Source: Oribacterium sp. P6A1
Lineage (GTDB): Bacteria > Bacillota > Clostridia > Lachnospirales > Lachnospiraceae
Direction: 5' to 3'
Length of the DNA: 64,000 nt
Assembly (NCBI RefSeq): GCF_000702885.1
Contig: NZ_JNKO01000001.1
Location: 186,001 to 250,000 of the forward strand
Shown: positions 35,631 to 44,467 of the stretch, piece after piece
Layout of the letters: each line of letters begins with the position of its first letter
How positions within the stretch are numbered: position 1 is the stretch's first letter
Position numbers and translations under genes: made by a program
The notes under the pieces: generated by a model
Seen by the model: the letters and a program-made list of their open reading frames with translations, nothing else
The model's database searches: none
Told to the model about the DNA's origin: nothing

Positions 35631-38600
35631 CCCACCGCTTTTCTCAGTTCCTCATTAAACTCAAGAAAATAGGACGCATGTTCGAGAAGAAGCCTTACAT
35701 TTTTTTCTTCCTTCGCATCGTAATTGTCCACACCTATGAATCCGAAGAGTTTTCCGTTATTGTAGAACGGTACCTCGATTATATTCCTTATGCCATCACC
35801 GGACATAAGGCCCGCTCTCGTCGGATTTATATATTTACAGTTGTCAACATTTTTAATGACCATGCTGGTACCCGGCAGATAATCTTCTTTTCTTGATACA
35901 TAGACTTCAAAATCTATGTCCTGCCATTTATCCATTACGGATTCCACTCCATCCCGGCACCATTCAAAGGAGTTGCTTAACTTATCTCCTATAAATTCCA
36001 TAATGTAAATTCTGTCGGCCTTTATACTCCGGTTCAAGGTATTAAACAGGGTGTTAATGCTTATGTCATGCATCTCACTCTGCATGATCATCCTGTCCTT
36101 GAAACCTATCTCATTAACTATATGTTCTGCCATAGGTTCTTCCGACTGTTTGGCTTCATCGAACATTTTTACGAACACCGTGGAAAAAGTTCCCGCGGAG
36201 GTCGATGGTGCAGCAATAAAATTAACCCAGTGCTTCATGGAGTAGCTGAAGGTCCTTGAATAGATATACTCACCAAAAGCCGCACGATATCCTATATCCA
36301 GCCACTTCTGGTTTTTCATAGTATTAAACACTTCAGTGAATTTTTTTCCTGTCAGCTCCGAAAGGCGTTTTCCGGTGACTTCGCAGTATCTCTTATTGGC
36401 ATACTGTATCTCTATATCTACCGGATTCTTTCCGTCTTCATCCATAATAAGCTTTGCAATAAGATAAGGCAGAGGCATATTGTTAAGATATCCACTGATA
36501 AGTTCTGAACTTCCGTCATTACCGTCAGATGATCCGTTTAGTTTCTGATTCAGTCTCCTGCTTGCCAGTTCGATTATCTCCTGAACCGTTTCTTTCTCGG
36601 CTCCCCTGGCAAATGCATATTCCCCGTGAACCATAACCTGACGACCGTCAATTTCCCTTATGGACTTAAGACTTTCCTTCCAGATATGCACAGTTGATAT
36701 GATTTCTTCAGTATCCATATGGCGCTTTGCTATTCCGAAATGACATCCGAACAAACGGAATATGGATGCCACATGTCCAAAACATGCAACCATCCTTTCC
36801 GATACGGCCTTAACAAGCTTCTCTGCTATTTCACGACCGTAATCCTCTCTTATATCCTCAAACTCAGGTACTTCAAGAACAATATAGGCAAAGTCCTCTC
36901 CATTGGTCCTTAAATTATCATCAAGCTGGGTAAGGGTAAGGACCTGACCATAAGCATTCATGAAACCTGTAACAGGGTCTATAAGGCTTTCTCTCTTCAG
37001 TTCCTCCTTTGATTCCACATCCTGCTCTATATCTATCATATAACCCATGAGGCCTATGATTTCACCATTGTTATACACAGGGAATTTAGTGGCGGCAATA
37101 TAATGAGTTACACCATCCACCACATTTTGTCCCACATTTTTTCTGATGATCTCACCCTCTTCAAGCACCCTCTCCTCATCGGATTTGAAAGGTCCGTCAT
37201 CTATATGCCAGCCTACATCCTCATCGGTTTTCCCCAGGACCACATCCTGTGATTTAAAGCCATAGTATCTAAGGAAAGCATCAGTAACTCCCAGGAACCT
37301 TCTGTTTTTGTCTTTCCAGAAAAATCTGATATCCGAATGATGCCTTATGGCCGTCATCAGATCATCATTTATATTGTAGCCCTTATCTCCCGGTCTTAAA
37401 TGCTCAACCCTATCCTTGAAAATCCGGGATACAGTCTCAATATCAAAAGGTTTTTCGCAGATAAGTGCTTTTCTGTTATCCACACCGGGAATAAGAACGA
37501 TCTGAAACTCTGTCCATCTGTAGCTTCCGTCCGCATGCTTTACCCTGAATACATCAAAAAAGTTGGCTTCCCTCTGTTTAAGGATCTTTTTCCTGTAGTT
37601 TTCCGCTTTAATGAATTCTCTCCATCTGTTCACATCCTCAGGATGAATAAGCTGTGGTGAATACTCCTGATAATACTTATGAAGTCCTTTTACAACAGCC
37701 CCCACCTTTTCATCAGGCTGATTGCTGTATACCACAGTTCTTGTGTCTTCAGTAAAATCCAGAACATAGATGCAGTCGTAGACAGAAACAACATTTCGCA
37801 TAATGAAGTCATACCTCTCCTGTCGTTCCTGCTCCTCAAACTGTTTTCCGTCTATTCCTGCAAGAATCATGCATCCCTTGCGACTGTCAGCCACATTCGT
37901 AAAACTGATGTGAAAATATCTGCCATTGGCAATATAATTCATTTCTTCTTCCTGATGACTTTTTCTTGCTCTTGCCGCAAGCTCCGTGAATCTCTGATGT
38001 GTAATGCTGCCACTTGCATTCATAATCGTCTCAACATCCACTTCATGGCCGTCATTCATCATAACAGCCATCTGATAGCACTTTTCATTATAGAAAAGAA
38101 CCTTGAATCTGATTCCGTCATAAAACATAAGCGCCAATGCCTGCTGCATGACTATATCAATAAGACCTGTTTTCTCATAAACAGATTTTTCTTCCCTTGT
38201 CTCAAACAGAAGCCCCTGTTCCGACATACTTTTATATACTTCATTCACGGGAAGAGGCTTTGAATAGTAGTAACCCTGAATCTTTTCACAGCCTATGCTC
38301 TTCAGGAACTCTATCTGTTCTTCTGTTTCAACCCCCTCTGCCAGTGTGTGTATCCCCAGCTCCTTGGCCATTTTCACAGCCATCTTCATGATGATTCTGG
38401 ATTTCTCACTGAAATCTCTCAGGAACAGCATATCTATCTTTATCTCATCGAACTGATAATCCTTGAGAAGATTAAGGGATGAAAAGCCTGAACCGAAATC
38501 ATCCATCCATACTTCTATTCCCGATTCATTGAACCTGGTTATCTCCTGTTTTATAAGTTCCATGTTGTTTATAAGGGCAGTTTCGGTTATTTCCACACAG

Positions 38601-39859
38601 ATACTGTTTCTGCGAAGGTCGTACTCTTCCAGCGATTCTATGATGACATCCACGGGACTGCAGCTGTCAAAATCCGAACGTGAGATATTGACAGAAACAG
38701 GCACCAGAGGATTTCCTATATTTTTATTTCTTGCCTGAAACTCGGCAACACGTTTTATGATAAATGTATCCAGACGGTACGAAAGACCGCTGTCCTCAAG
38801 AATGGGCACAAAATCCCCCGGAGATATGAATCCGTATACCGGATCTATCCATCTTGCCAATGCCTCGTATCCGCATACTCTCTCTGACAATGTACGCACC
38901 ACAGGCTGGAGGTATAAATGTATCCACCCTTCATCAAGAGCCTGATCAAAATGACTAAGGATATATTCAGCCTTGACATAACGCTGGGCCATCTTCTCGT
39001 TAAACTTACCAAAACGGGAACCGTACTGAATCTTTTGGGCTTCACAGGCCATTCTTGCATAATCACAGGCCTGATGGACGGACATCCCCTCTTTCACATG
39101 GCAGATTCCTATCTTTACAGGCAGAGTCCTTCCCCCATTTGCTCCGTACATTTCCTGAATTATATCATTGAGCTTATCTTCAATAGCGATATTTTCACTG
39201 AATGCAAAAAATCTGTCTTCTCCGAATCTTGCACAGTTTTCTTCCGGAAAATATTTTCTTAGTATATCTGCAAATTCACAGAGTAATATGTCACCTTCCT
39301 TAATTCCATGCCTTGCATTAAATCCCTTCATTCCGCTGAGATTGAAATTGATCAGTACAGGAACAGTACCTTTTTGAATCCCTTCCTTTACGAATTTTTC
39401 CGCCAGATTCAAAAAGCTTGTTCTGTTGGGAAGTCCTGTAAGAAGATCCGGAATCTGTTCCAGATCCGACAGAAACGCATAGCAGACAGGACCGTCCTCC
39501 GTGTCCTCACTGTACCTTCCATAGTCCTCTATATATTTGATATTTCCGTATTTTGTCATGATACGGAAATCCTGTCGTTCAAAGCGGTCATCTTTTCTTT
39601 CAAACTGCCTTTTTATACTTTCCTGCACCTTTTTTACGTCTTCTTCATATATCATTCCGATATATGTGCCGCCGGTAAGTTCCATGAATTCATCTTCTGT
39701 TTCACACTCATACATTTTTAAAACTGCAGAATTGACATAGACTATCTCACCTTTGCCATAGCCAAGATAAACCATAAAACCGCCGGGCATGATATCAAGA
39801 CCTTTAATCAAACGCTCAATATTTATTTTTAAATTATTGATGTTAAATCCTGTCCTCAT
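35609..39859 (-). CDS. multidomain signalling protein PAS-GGDEF-EAL-PAS-GGDEF-PAS-GAF
   Basis: 1416 residues, no membrane segment, cytoplasmic. An N-terminal PAS (~20-130) comes first. The GGDEF-like domain (~135-290) has a degenerate signature GEDRF at 213-217, so it is probably not a cyclase. The EAL domain (~300-550) is complete: YEALARW (EAL 332-334), NISRSDF, EITETAL, DDFG 453-456, EIKID and AEGVETEEQ, so a c-di-GMP phosphodiesterase is likely. PAS domains follow (~690-950), then a second degenerate GGDEF (~955-1117, RLFGCHFGI), a PAS (~1118-1257) and a GAF (~1258-1405). It probably lowers c-di-GMP in response to a sensed ligand. Domain edges are by eye. Confidence 0.85.
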   Translation of the reverse strand: MRTGFNINNLKINIERLIKGLDIMPGGFMVYLGYGKGEIVYVNSAVLKMYECETEDEFMELTGGTYIGMIYEEDVKKVQESIKRQFERKDDRFERQDFRIMTKYGNIKYIEDYGRYSEDTEDGPVCYAFLSDLEQIPDLLTGLPNRTSFLNLAEKFVKEGIQKGTVPVLINFNLSGMKGFNARHGIKEGDILLCEFADILRKYFPEENCARFGEDRFFAFSENIAIEDKLNDIIQEMYGANGGRTLPVKIGICHVKEGMSVHQACDYARMACEAQKIQYGSRFGKFNEKMAQRYVKAEYILSHFDQALDEGWIHLYLQPVVRTLSERVCGYEALARWIDPVYGFISPGDFVPILEDSGLSYRLDTFIIKRVAEFQARNKNIGNPLVPVSVNISRSDFDSCSPVDVIIESLEEYDLRRNSICVEITETALINNMELIKQEITRFNESGIEVWMDDFGSGFSSLNLLKDYQFDEIKIDMLFLRDFSEKSRIIMKMAVKMAKELGIHTLAEGVETEEQIEFLKSIGCEKIQGYYYSKPLPVNEVYKSMSEQGLLFETREEKSVYEKTGLIDIVMQQALALMFYDGIRFKVLFYNEKCYQMAVMMNDGHEVDVETIMNASGSITHQRFTELAARARKSHQEEEMNYIANGRYFHISFTNVADSRKGCMILAGIDGKQFEEQERQERYDFIMRNVVSVYDCIYVLDFTEDTRTVVYSNQPDEKVGAVVKGLHKYYQEYSPQLIHPEDVNRWREFIKAENYRKKILKQREANFFDVFRVKHADGSYRWTEFQIVLIPGVDNRKALICEKPFDIETVSRIFKDRVEHLRPGDKGYNINDDLMTAIRHHSDIRFFWKDKNRRFLGVTDAFLRYYGFKSQDVVLGKTDEDVGWHIDDGPFKSDEERVLEEGEIIRKNVGQNVVDGVTHYIAATKFPVYNNGEIIGLMGYMIDIEQDVESKEELKRESLIDPVTGFMNAYGQVLTLTQLDDNLRTNGEDFAYIVLEVPEFEDIREDYGREIAEKLVKAVSERMVACFGHVASIFRLFGCHFGIAKRHMDTEEIISTVHIWKESLKSIREIDGRQVMVHGEYAFARGAEKETVQEIIELASRRLNQKLNGSSDGNDGSSELISGYLNNMPLPYLIAKLIMDEDGKNPVDIEIQYANKRYCEVTGKRLSELTGKKFTEVFNTMKNQKWLDIGYRAAFGEYIYSRTFSYSMKHWVNFIAAPSTSAGTFSTVFVKMFDEAKQSEEPMAEHIVNEIGFKDRMIMQSEMHDISINTLFNTLNRSIKADRIYIMEFIGDKLSNSFEWCRDGVESVMDKWQDIDFEVYVSRKEDYLPGTSMVIKNVDNCKYINPTRAGLMSGDGIRNIIEVPFYNNGKLFGFIGVDNYDAKEEKNVRLLLEHASYFLEFNEELRKAVGQKPATP

Positions 39860-40049
39860 TATTTCAATCTTCCTTAAATATACCTTGGGTGTTAGTCATT
39901 GACATCAAATCTGATATATCAACTGTTTACCGGTTTTAACAAAATCTGTTGTTTTAGTCACAAAACCACTAACCCGTATTCTATATATGGGTAATCGGCA
40001 ATATAAAGGATTTGTAAAAGCATCATAAAGATATTTATGTGTAAAAAAA

Positions 40050-40100
40050 ATTCCTTTGGGATAAAGAATGTATACGATACTATCTTTATCCCAAAGGAAT
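40050..40100 (-). terminator. terminator after queT
   Basis: ATTCCTTTGGGATAAAGA (40050-40067) pairs perfectly with TCTTTATCCCAAAGGAAT (40083-40100), followed on the minus strand by a run of eight T. Confidence 0.93.
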
Positions 40101-40127
40101 CACTGTAAAATATTTATATTAATATAA

Positions 40128-40631
40128 TCAGGAATTCTCACCCATCTCCGGTCTGAAAATAAAAGCTCTGTGCTTGATGAGAGCGAAATACAGAACACAA
40201 CCAAGTATGCCGCAGCCCAGGACTTCTCCGGCGCCGACTGTAAGCGCCATAAACCATATAGGAAGAGTTACTGCATAGGCATAACGAAGCACAAAAGGTA
40301 CCACTATCATATTGGCAATGATGGGAGGAAGACAGGCGATAAGCGGAGACTTCTTTCTGAGCATCCATGTACCGAAAGCTCCCACCAATGTGGCAAGACT
40401 TCCGCAAATAATATCCGGAAGAACTGCGCCTCCCATAGCGTTGCCGATTATACATCCTACGAACAGACCGGGAATGGCAGCCGGGGTGAACATGGGCAAT
40501 ATGGTAAGAGCCTCCGCTATACGAAGCTGAACCTCTCCGAATGAAATAGCGGCAAAAACATAGGTCAATGTCACATACAGGGCTGCAATCAGACCGGCCT
40601 GTGCCACAAATAAAACACCTTTATTCTTCAT
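40128..40631 (-). CDS. queT: QueT-family transporter (queuosine precursor ECF S-component)
   Basis: 167 residues, about 5-6 membrane helices. It matches the QueT family in its N-terminal region: LIAALYVTLTYVFAAISFGEVQLRIAEAL, then LPMFTPAAIPGLFVGC. It is a predicted substrate-binding component working with a shared ECF energising module for queuine or preQ precursors. No preQ1 riboswitch pattern was identified upstream, but a short hairpin (GAATgTTC/GAACATATTC, near 40660-40690) sits before the start. The gene ends in a strong terminator and is monocistronic. Confidence 0.85.
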   Translation of the reverse strand: MKNKGVLFVAQAGLIAALYVTLTYVFAAISFGEVQLRIAEALTILPMFTPAAIPGLFVGCIIGNAMGGAVLPDIICGSLATLVGAFGTWMLRKKSPLIACLPPIIANMIVVPFVLRYAYAVTLPIWFMALTVGAGEVLGCGILGCVLYFALIKHRAFIFRPEMGENS

Positions 40632-40870
40632 ATTTTTCTCCTTTAGAATTTATTATCATTTGAATGTTCACGAAGGAACATATTCCTTTTTTAGAGCAAC
40701 GTTCTATAAGATACCACTTGAAGCTTTAAAATACAAGGCCGCAAAATGCGTCCTTTTGTGTTCTCTGAAAATACCTGCCCATTTGTATTTCCTTCCACAT
40801 GGCTGGTGTTATATTCCGATGCTTCAGAATCTGCCATGAGTCATGTGTAACGTGTCAAGAAGTCAAAAAT

Positions 40871-40895
40871 CCCTCCGGACTTCATGTCCGGAGGG
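40871..40895 (-). terminator. terminator after the 63-residue protein gene
   Basis: CCCTCCGGAC / GTCCGGAGGG, a 10-bp perfect GC-rich stem with a 5-nt loop, then ATTTTTG on the minus strand. Confidence 0.9.
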
Positions 40896-40926
40896 TAAAG
40901 TATAAAATTTCCTATAGAATTCTGGA

Positions 40927-41118
40927 TCAGTTGGCAATGATTCCATCTATGAGATAATTGCTCACTCCAACCCTGACACGATTTCCGATCTCATGTCCGT
41001 AGAATGGATTGTTGAATCCCTTAACAAGGAATCTCATCTTATCGCCTGTTTCACAATCTGTTACACATACAAGATTGTTATTCCTGACCATTTCATCACT
41101 TACTGACTTAGTATTCAT
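40927..41118 (-). CDS. small protein of unknown function
   Basis: 63 residues with no membrane segment; middle part LVCVTDCETGDKMRFLVKGF and C-terminal GNRVRVGVSNYLIDGIIAN look like a small beta fold. Two Cys (residues ~18, 22) lie close together. AAAGG is 11 nt upstream of the ATG. It stands alone in an 800-bp stretch between queT and the PqqD-like gene and is followed by a strong terminator, which supports it as an expressed gene. No family recognised. Confidence 0.6.
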   Translation of the reverse strand: MNTKSVSDEMVRNNNLVCVTDCETGDKMRFLVKGFNNPFYGHEIGNRVRVGVSNYLIDGIIAN

Positions 41119-41308
41119 CGTTTTTAAAGCCTTTCTTGAATTAATAAATTAATATAAAAGAATAAGGTTTCAAATTAACCGTTTGACATAGTATAAGCCT
41201 TTTACATGAAAATGGAAGTGTTTTTGAGAACTTTATTATTTTTTAATTCATCTTTGTCACAAATGTACATTTTTTTAATTATCAGGCTATGGATTTAATC
41301 AAAGTTTT

Positions 41309-41662
41309 TTATTCCTTCTCTTTGATACCGATCTTTATTATAAATCCTGTATTCTGTAACTGCTTCATATATAGACAGAGTCTCTCATAAAGCGGTTCCG
41401 CCTGGTCTCCATACTCTTCCTTCAGCAAAGTACCGATTTCAAACACGCTTCTTTTGCCGTCTACGCATCCGAATATGAAATTTCCCATACCCTGAAGATG
41501 AATGTGGGATACTGCAGGCTTTTTAAAAAACTTCTGGGCTATCCTGTTGGTAAACCCCTTGTTCTCCATTTCAACAATGACCTCACCGGACGAAGAAATC
41601 GTCCAGTTGAGGTCACTGTTTATCTCAAATATGTAATCTAAGAAATTATCTTTGTTATTCAT
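41309..41662 (-). CDS. PqqD-like peptide-chaperone protein
   Basis: 117 residues. A PqqD-type winged-helix fold is suggested by FEINSDLNWTISSSGEVIVEMENKG, then GCVDGKRSVFEIGTLLKEEYGDQAEPLYERLCLYMKQLQNTGFI, the usual 'G...S..EI...L..EY' block. PqqD domains bind precursor peptides in RiPP biosynthesis, normally for a radical SAM enzyme; none is encoded here. The start codon overlaps the OPT transporter stop by four bases (ATGA, 41659-41662), so the two are translationally coupled. Its role with the transporter is unknown. Confidence 0.75.
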   Translation of the reverse strand: MNNKDNFLDYIFEINSDLNWTISSSGEVIVEMENKGFTNRIAQKFFKKPAVSHIHLQGMGNFIFGCVDGKRSVFEIGTLLKEEYGDQAEPLYERLCLYMKQLQNTGFIIKIGIKEKE

Positions 41663-43533
41663 TTCCTATTTCCAATTGCAGCCTTAAGAACAGCTGCAGA
41701 AACAATAACTATAAGGATAAGCGCCTGAAGGTTTCCTGTTGGAATAACAGCGCTAAGGTCCATCTTCTCAGTGAGTTCCGCAACAGTGAGTACCGCAAGA
41801 AGCACACCTACTATACCTTCTCCTGCGATAAGTCCTGAACAGAAAAGAATTCCCTTTCCTGACTCGCCATTCTCGGCACCGAACTTCTTATCAGCAAACA
41901 GCTTGATAAGTCCTCCAAGCATGATGGTGGATGAAAGCTCAAGAGGAAGATAAAGTCCTATTGATACAGGAAGTGCAGCGATTCCGAGAATCTCAACTGT
42001 AATAGAGATAAATGCACCAATGAAAATGAGTGACCATGGAAGGTTTCCGTTCATAACACCTTCGATAATCATCTTCATCATGGTTGCCTGAGGAGCAGCA
42101 AGTTTGTCTGAACCAAATCCGTAAGCATTATCAAGAAGGATCATAACTCCGCCGATGGCAAGAGCTGAGGCAACAACTCCGAGAATCTCTCCGATCTGCT
42201 GCTTTTTAGGTGTTGCACCAAGGATATATCCGGTCTTTAAATCCTGTGATGTATCACCGGCCATACATGCAGCTATACAGATAACAGAACCGATGGCTAT
42301 GGCACCCTGCATACCGTGTACTCCAACATCACCAGATACCTTAAGGCAGATTGTTGCAATAAGGATAGTTGCGATGGTCATACCTGAAACAGGGTTGTTG
42401 GAACTTCCTACCAGTCCAACCATTCTTGACGAAACTGCACTGAAAAAGAATCCGAATACTACTATAAGAAGTGCTCCAAGGAAGGTAACAGGCACAGCAG
42501 GTGTAAGCCAGATGGCAACAATGATGGCAGCGATACCACCAAGTACAAAACGGATATCCATATCAAGGGCTGTACGCTCGAAGGAAACCTGTCCTGCCTT
42601 TGAAATGCTCTTTATAGAGTCCACAAAAGTCCTGACTATAAGCGGAAGTGTCTTGATAAGACTGATGATACCCGCTGATGCAACGGCACCGGCACCGATA
42701 TACTTAATGTAATTTGACCAGATTGCAGATGCGCCGCTTGACGCATAGAGCTCACTAACCGAAACACTTGCCGGATACATGACTATGTCACCGCCAAAAG
42801 TTACAATGGCAGGAATAAGAACGAACCATCCGAGGATACCACCGGCAAACATGTACGCAGAGATGCGTGGTCCGCAGATGTAGCCAACGGAAATAAGTGC
42901 AGGATAAACCTCTGCTGCAAACTCTGTTTTGAGAGCTTCAAGCTTAAGTACAAAAACACTCTGTACTGCCATGAGACCGTCAACCACAAACTTTACAAGA
43001 GCTCCGAGTCCCATACCGATGAATACTGACTTTGCGGAAGAACCCCCTTCCTCACCGGCAAGAAGGACCTCTGCACAGGCTGTTCCTTCCGGATAAGGAA
43101 GAACTCCGTGCTCCTGAACGATAAGTGCATTACGAAGAGGAACCATGAAGAATACTCCCAAAAGTCCTCCAAAAAGAGCAATAACCGTGATGGCAATGAG
43201 TGAAGGCTTATCCATCACTCCTTCCTTTGCCCAGATAAAGAGTGCCGGCATGGTGAAAATAGCACCGGCAGCAAGTGATTCACCTGCAGAACCTACAGTC
43301 TGAACCATGTTGCTTTCAAGAACCGAATCCTTCTGCATGATAACTCTGATTACTGCCATTGAAATAACAGCAGCGGGAATTGAGGCAGATACTGTCATAC
43401 CTACTCTGAGACCCAGATATGCGTTAGCAGCACCAAATATAACAGCCAGGATGAGACCCATGATTATGGATGTGGGTGTCATCTCAGGAATCACCTTATC
43501 CGCAGGGATGTAAGGCTTAAATTCGTTATTCAT
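41659..43533 (-). CDS. OPT-family oligopeptide transporter
   Basis: 624 residues, about 14-15 membrane helices. The OPT/YSL family is recognised from the N-terminal ILAVIFGAANAYLGLRVGMTVSASIPAA and GILGWFVLIPAI, and from NPVSGMTIATIL, DTSQDLKTGYILGATP (the family's conserved loop). It probably imports peptides or peptide-metal complexes. The start at 43533 (MNNEFKPYIPADK) has AGGAG upstream; a longer frame runs to 43653. It is followed without gap by the PqqD-like gene. A well-formed promoter lies upstream. Confidence 0.93.
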   Translation of the reverse strand: MNNEFKPYIPADKVIPEMTPTSIIMGLILAVIFGAANAYLGLRVGMTVSASIPAAVISMAVIRVIMQKDSVLESNMVQTVGSAGESLAAGAIFTMPALFIWAKEGVMDKPSLIAITVIALFGGLLGVFFMVPLRNALIVQEHGVLPYPEGTACAEVLLAGEEGGSSAKSVFIGMGLGALVKFVVDGLMAVQSVFVLKLEALKTEFAAEVYPALISVGYICGPRISAYMFAGGILGWFVLIPAIVTFGGDIVMYPASVSVSELYASSGASAIWSNYIKYIGAGAVASAGIISLIKTLPLIVRTFVDSIKSISKAGQVSFERTALDMDIRFVLGGIAAIIVAIWLTPAVPVTFLGALLIVVFGFFFSAVSSRMVGLVGSSNNPVSGMTIATILIATICLKVSGDVGVHGMQGAIAIGSVICIAACMAGDTSQDLKTGYILGATPKKQQIGEILGVVASALAIGGVMILLDNAYGFGSDKLAAPQATMMKMIIEGVMNGNLPWSLIFIGAFISITVEILGIAALPVSIGLYLPLELSSTIMLGGLIKLFADKKFGAENGESGKGILFCSGLIAGEGIVGVLLAVLTVAELTEKMDLSAVIPTGNLQALILIVIVSAAVLKAAIGNRK

Positions 43534-43572
43534 TTTGTTTATATCTCCTAATTTATTACTTTGCAGGGATAA

Positions 43573-43601
43573 AGTATATCCGTACTTCCGAAGCTTTGCA
43601 A
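43573..43601 (-). promoter_or_regulatory. promoter of the OPT-PqqD operon
   Basis: Minus strand TTGCAA (43596-43601), 17 bp, TATACT (43573-43578), 40 bp upstream of the start. Confidence 0.7.
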
Positions 43602-43732
43602 TAAAAATAGACATTTTATACATTACAGTCGGAATACCTGTATATATATGCACAGCTTTGTAAATATTTCACAAAAATATTTTTAATAATTTTATTGATA
43701 AAATTCTGTCCTCATAAATTGAGCAAAAAAAA

Positions 43733-43759
43733 TCGCGGTAAGATTTTTCTCTTACCGCA
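43733..43759 (-). terminator. terminator after the 138-residue protein gene
   Basis: GCGGTAAGA / TCTTACCGC stem with a T-rich loop, followed on the minus strand by GATTTTTTTTG. Confidence 0.88.
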
Positions 43760-43859
43760 ATTCCCCTAACTAAAACATACCCCTTCTGCATGTTCTTCAC
43801 ATAACTGTAACTATAAGTACTAAATACTCTTCTGATCTTCCGGTCCGTAATATCCGGCT

Positions 43860-44276
43860 TCAGCTGCACATGCCCATCTCTATTCCGGCAGTTGACTTTT
43901 CAATCTTTGCCAGCTGATTTATATAGTCCTCAGCACCCTGACTCATAATTCTCCTTATATCAAACTCGCATGGTCCTATACAGCTTTCATAAAGTCTTTC
44001 GGAACTCGCATCGTAATTAAGCTGAATAAATGTCTCAGTTCCTATGGTTTCATTGTGAACCTTCATGATGTGGAAATATCTGGGAGTAGCCACTACCGCA
44101 TTGATCAGAGCCTTTCTGTTCGTTGTAAATTCGTAATCAAAACCTCTTCTTTTTGAAATTCTGTCAAGGTACCTGGAAAAATCAACCAGTATACCCACGT
44201 TCACAAAGGGTGTCCTGTGCTCATTTTTCATTTGTAATAAAAAAGCTGCTATGATGTTGGTCTCCGCTATCTTCAT
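43860..44276 (-). CDS. uncharacterised small cytoplasmic protein
   Basis: 138 residues with no signal or membrane segment. Notable stretches are FVNVGILVDFSRYLDRISKRRGFDYEF, LINAVVATPRYFHIMKVHNE and the Cys-containing CIGPCEFDIRRIMSQG near the end. GGAGATGAAG precedes the ATG. It is monocistronic with a strong terminator. I do not recognise it; the repeated 'FTTNRK.../IQLNYD' pattern suggests a compact alpha/beta protein. Confidence 0.65.
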   Translation of the reverse strand: MKIAETNIIAAFLLQMKNEHRTPFVNVGILVDFSRYLDRISKRRGFDYEFTTNRKALINAVVATPRYFHIMKVHNETIGTETFIQLNYDASSERLYESCIGPCEFDIRRIMSQGAEDYINQLAKIEKSTAGIEMGMCS

Positions 44277-44467
44277 CTCCCTGCCCTCCGATCTTTAAAG
44301 ACAAGCTAACGAATCGAATCGTCATAAACTCCTATCACAATCTAAATATATTACTTAGTCCGTTCTGATTTATTATGACATCATCATACTGTTTTACCAA
44401 TCACAAAACTGTCACACTATACATATTTTTTTATTACATTTATTGACGAATTTTTCTGCATAAATTC

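Larger units (their letters stand above)
43534..43859. other. intergenic region upstream of the OPT gene
   Basis: No gene I can support. It holds the OPT promoter (43573-43601) and the terminator of the 138-residue gene (43733-43759). A 66-codon frame starting at 43869 runs across that terminator and is not credible. Confidence 0.6.

Noticed and set aside
40632-40700. preQ1 riboswitch before queT
   Set aside because: Only a simple hairpin (GAATgTTC/GAACATATTC) is present; no preQ1-I or preQ1-II core was seen.
42155-42712. 185-codon plus-strand frame inside the OPT gene
   Set aside because: Ser/Thr/Pro/Ile-rich antisense shadow of a membrane protein gene; no ribosome site.
43669-43869. 66-codon minus-strand frame between the 138-residue gene and OPT
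   Set aside because: It overlaps the end of the upstream gene and runs through that gene's strong terminator (43733-43759); low-complexity C-terminus.
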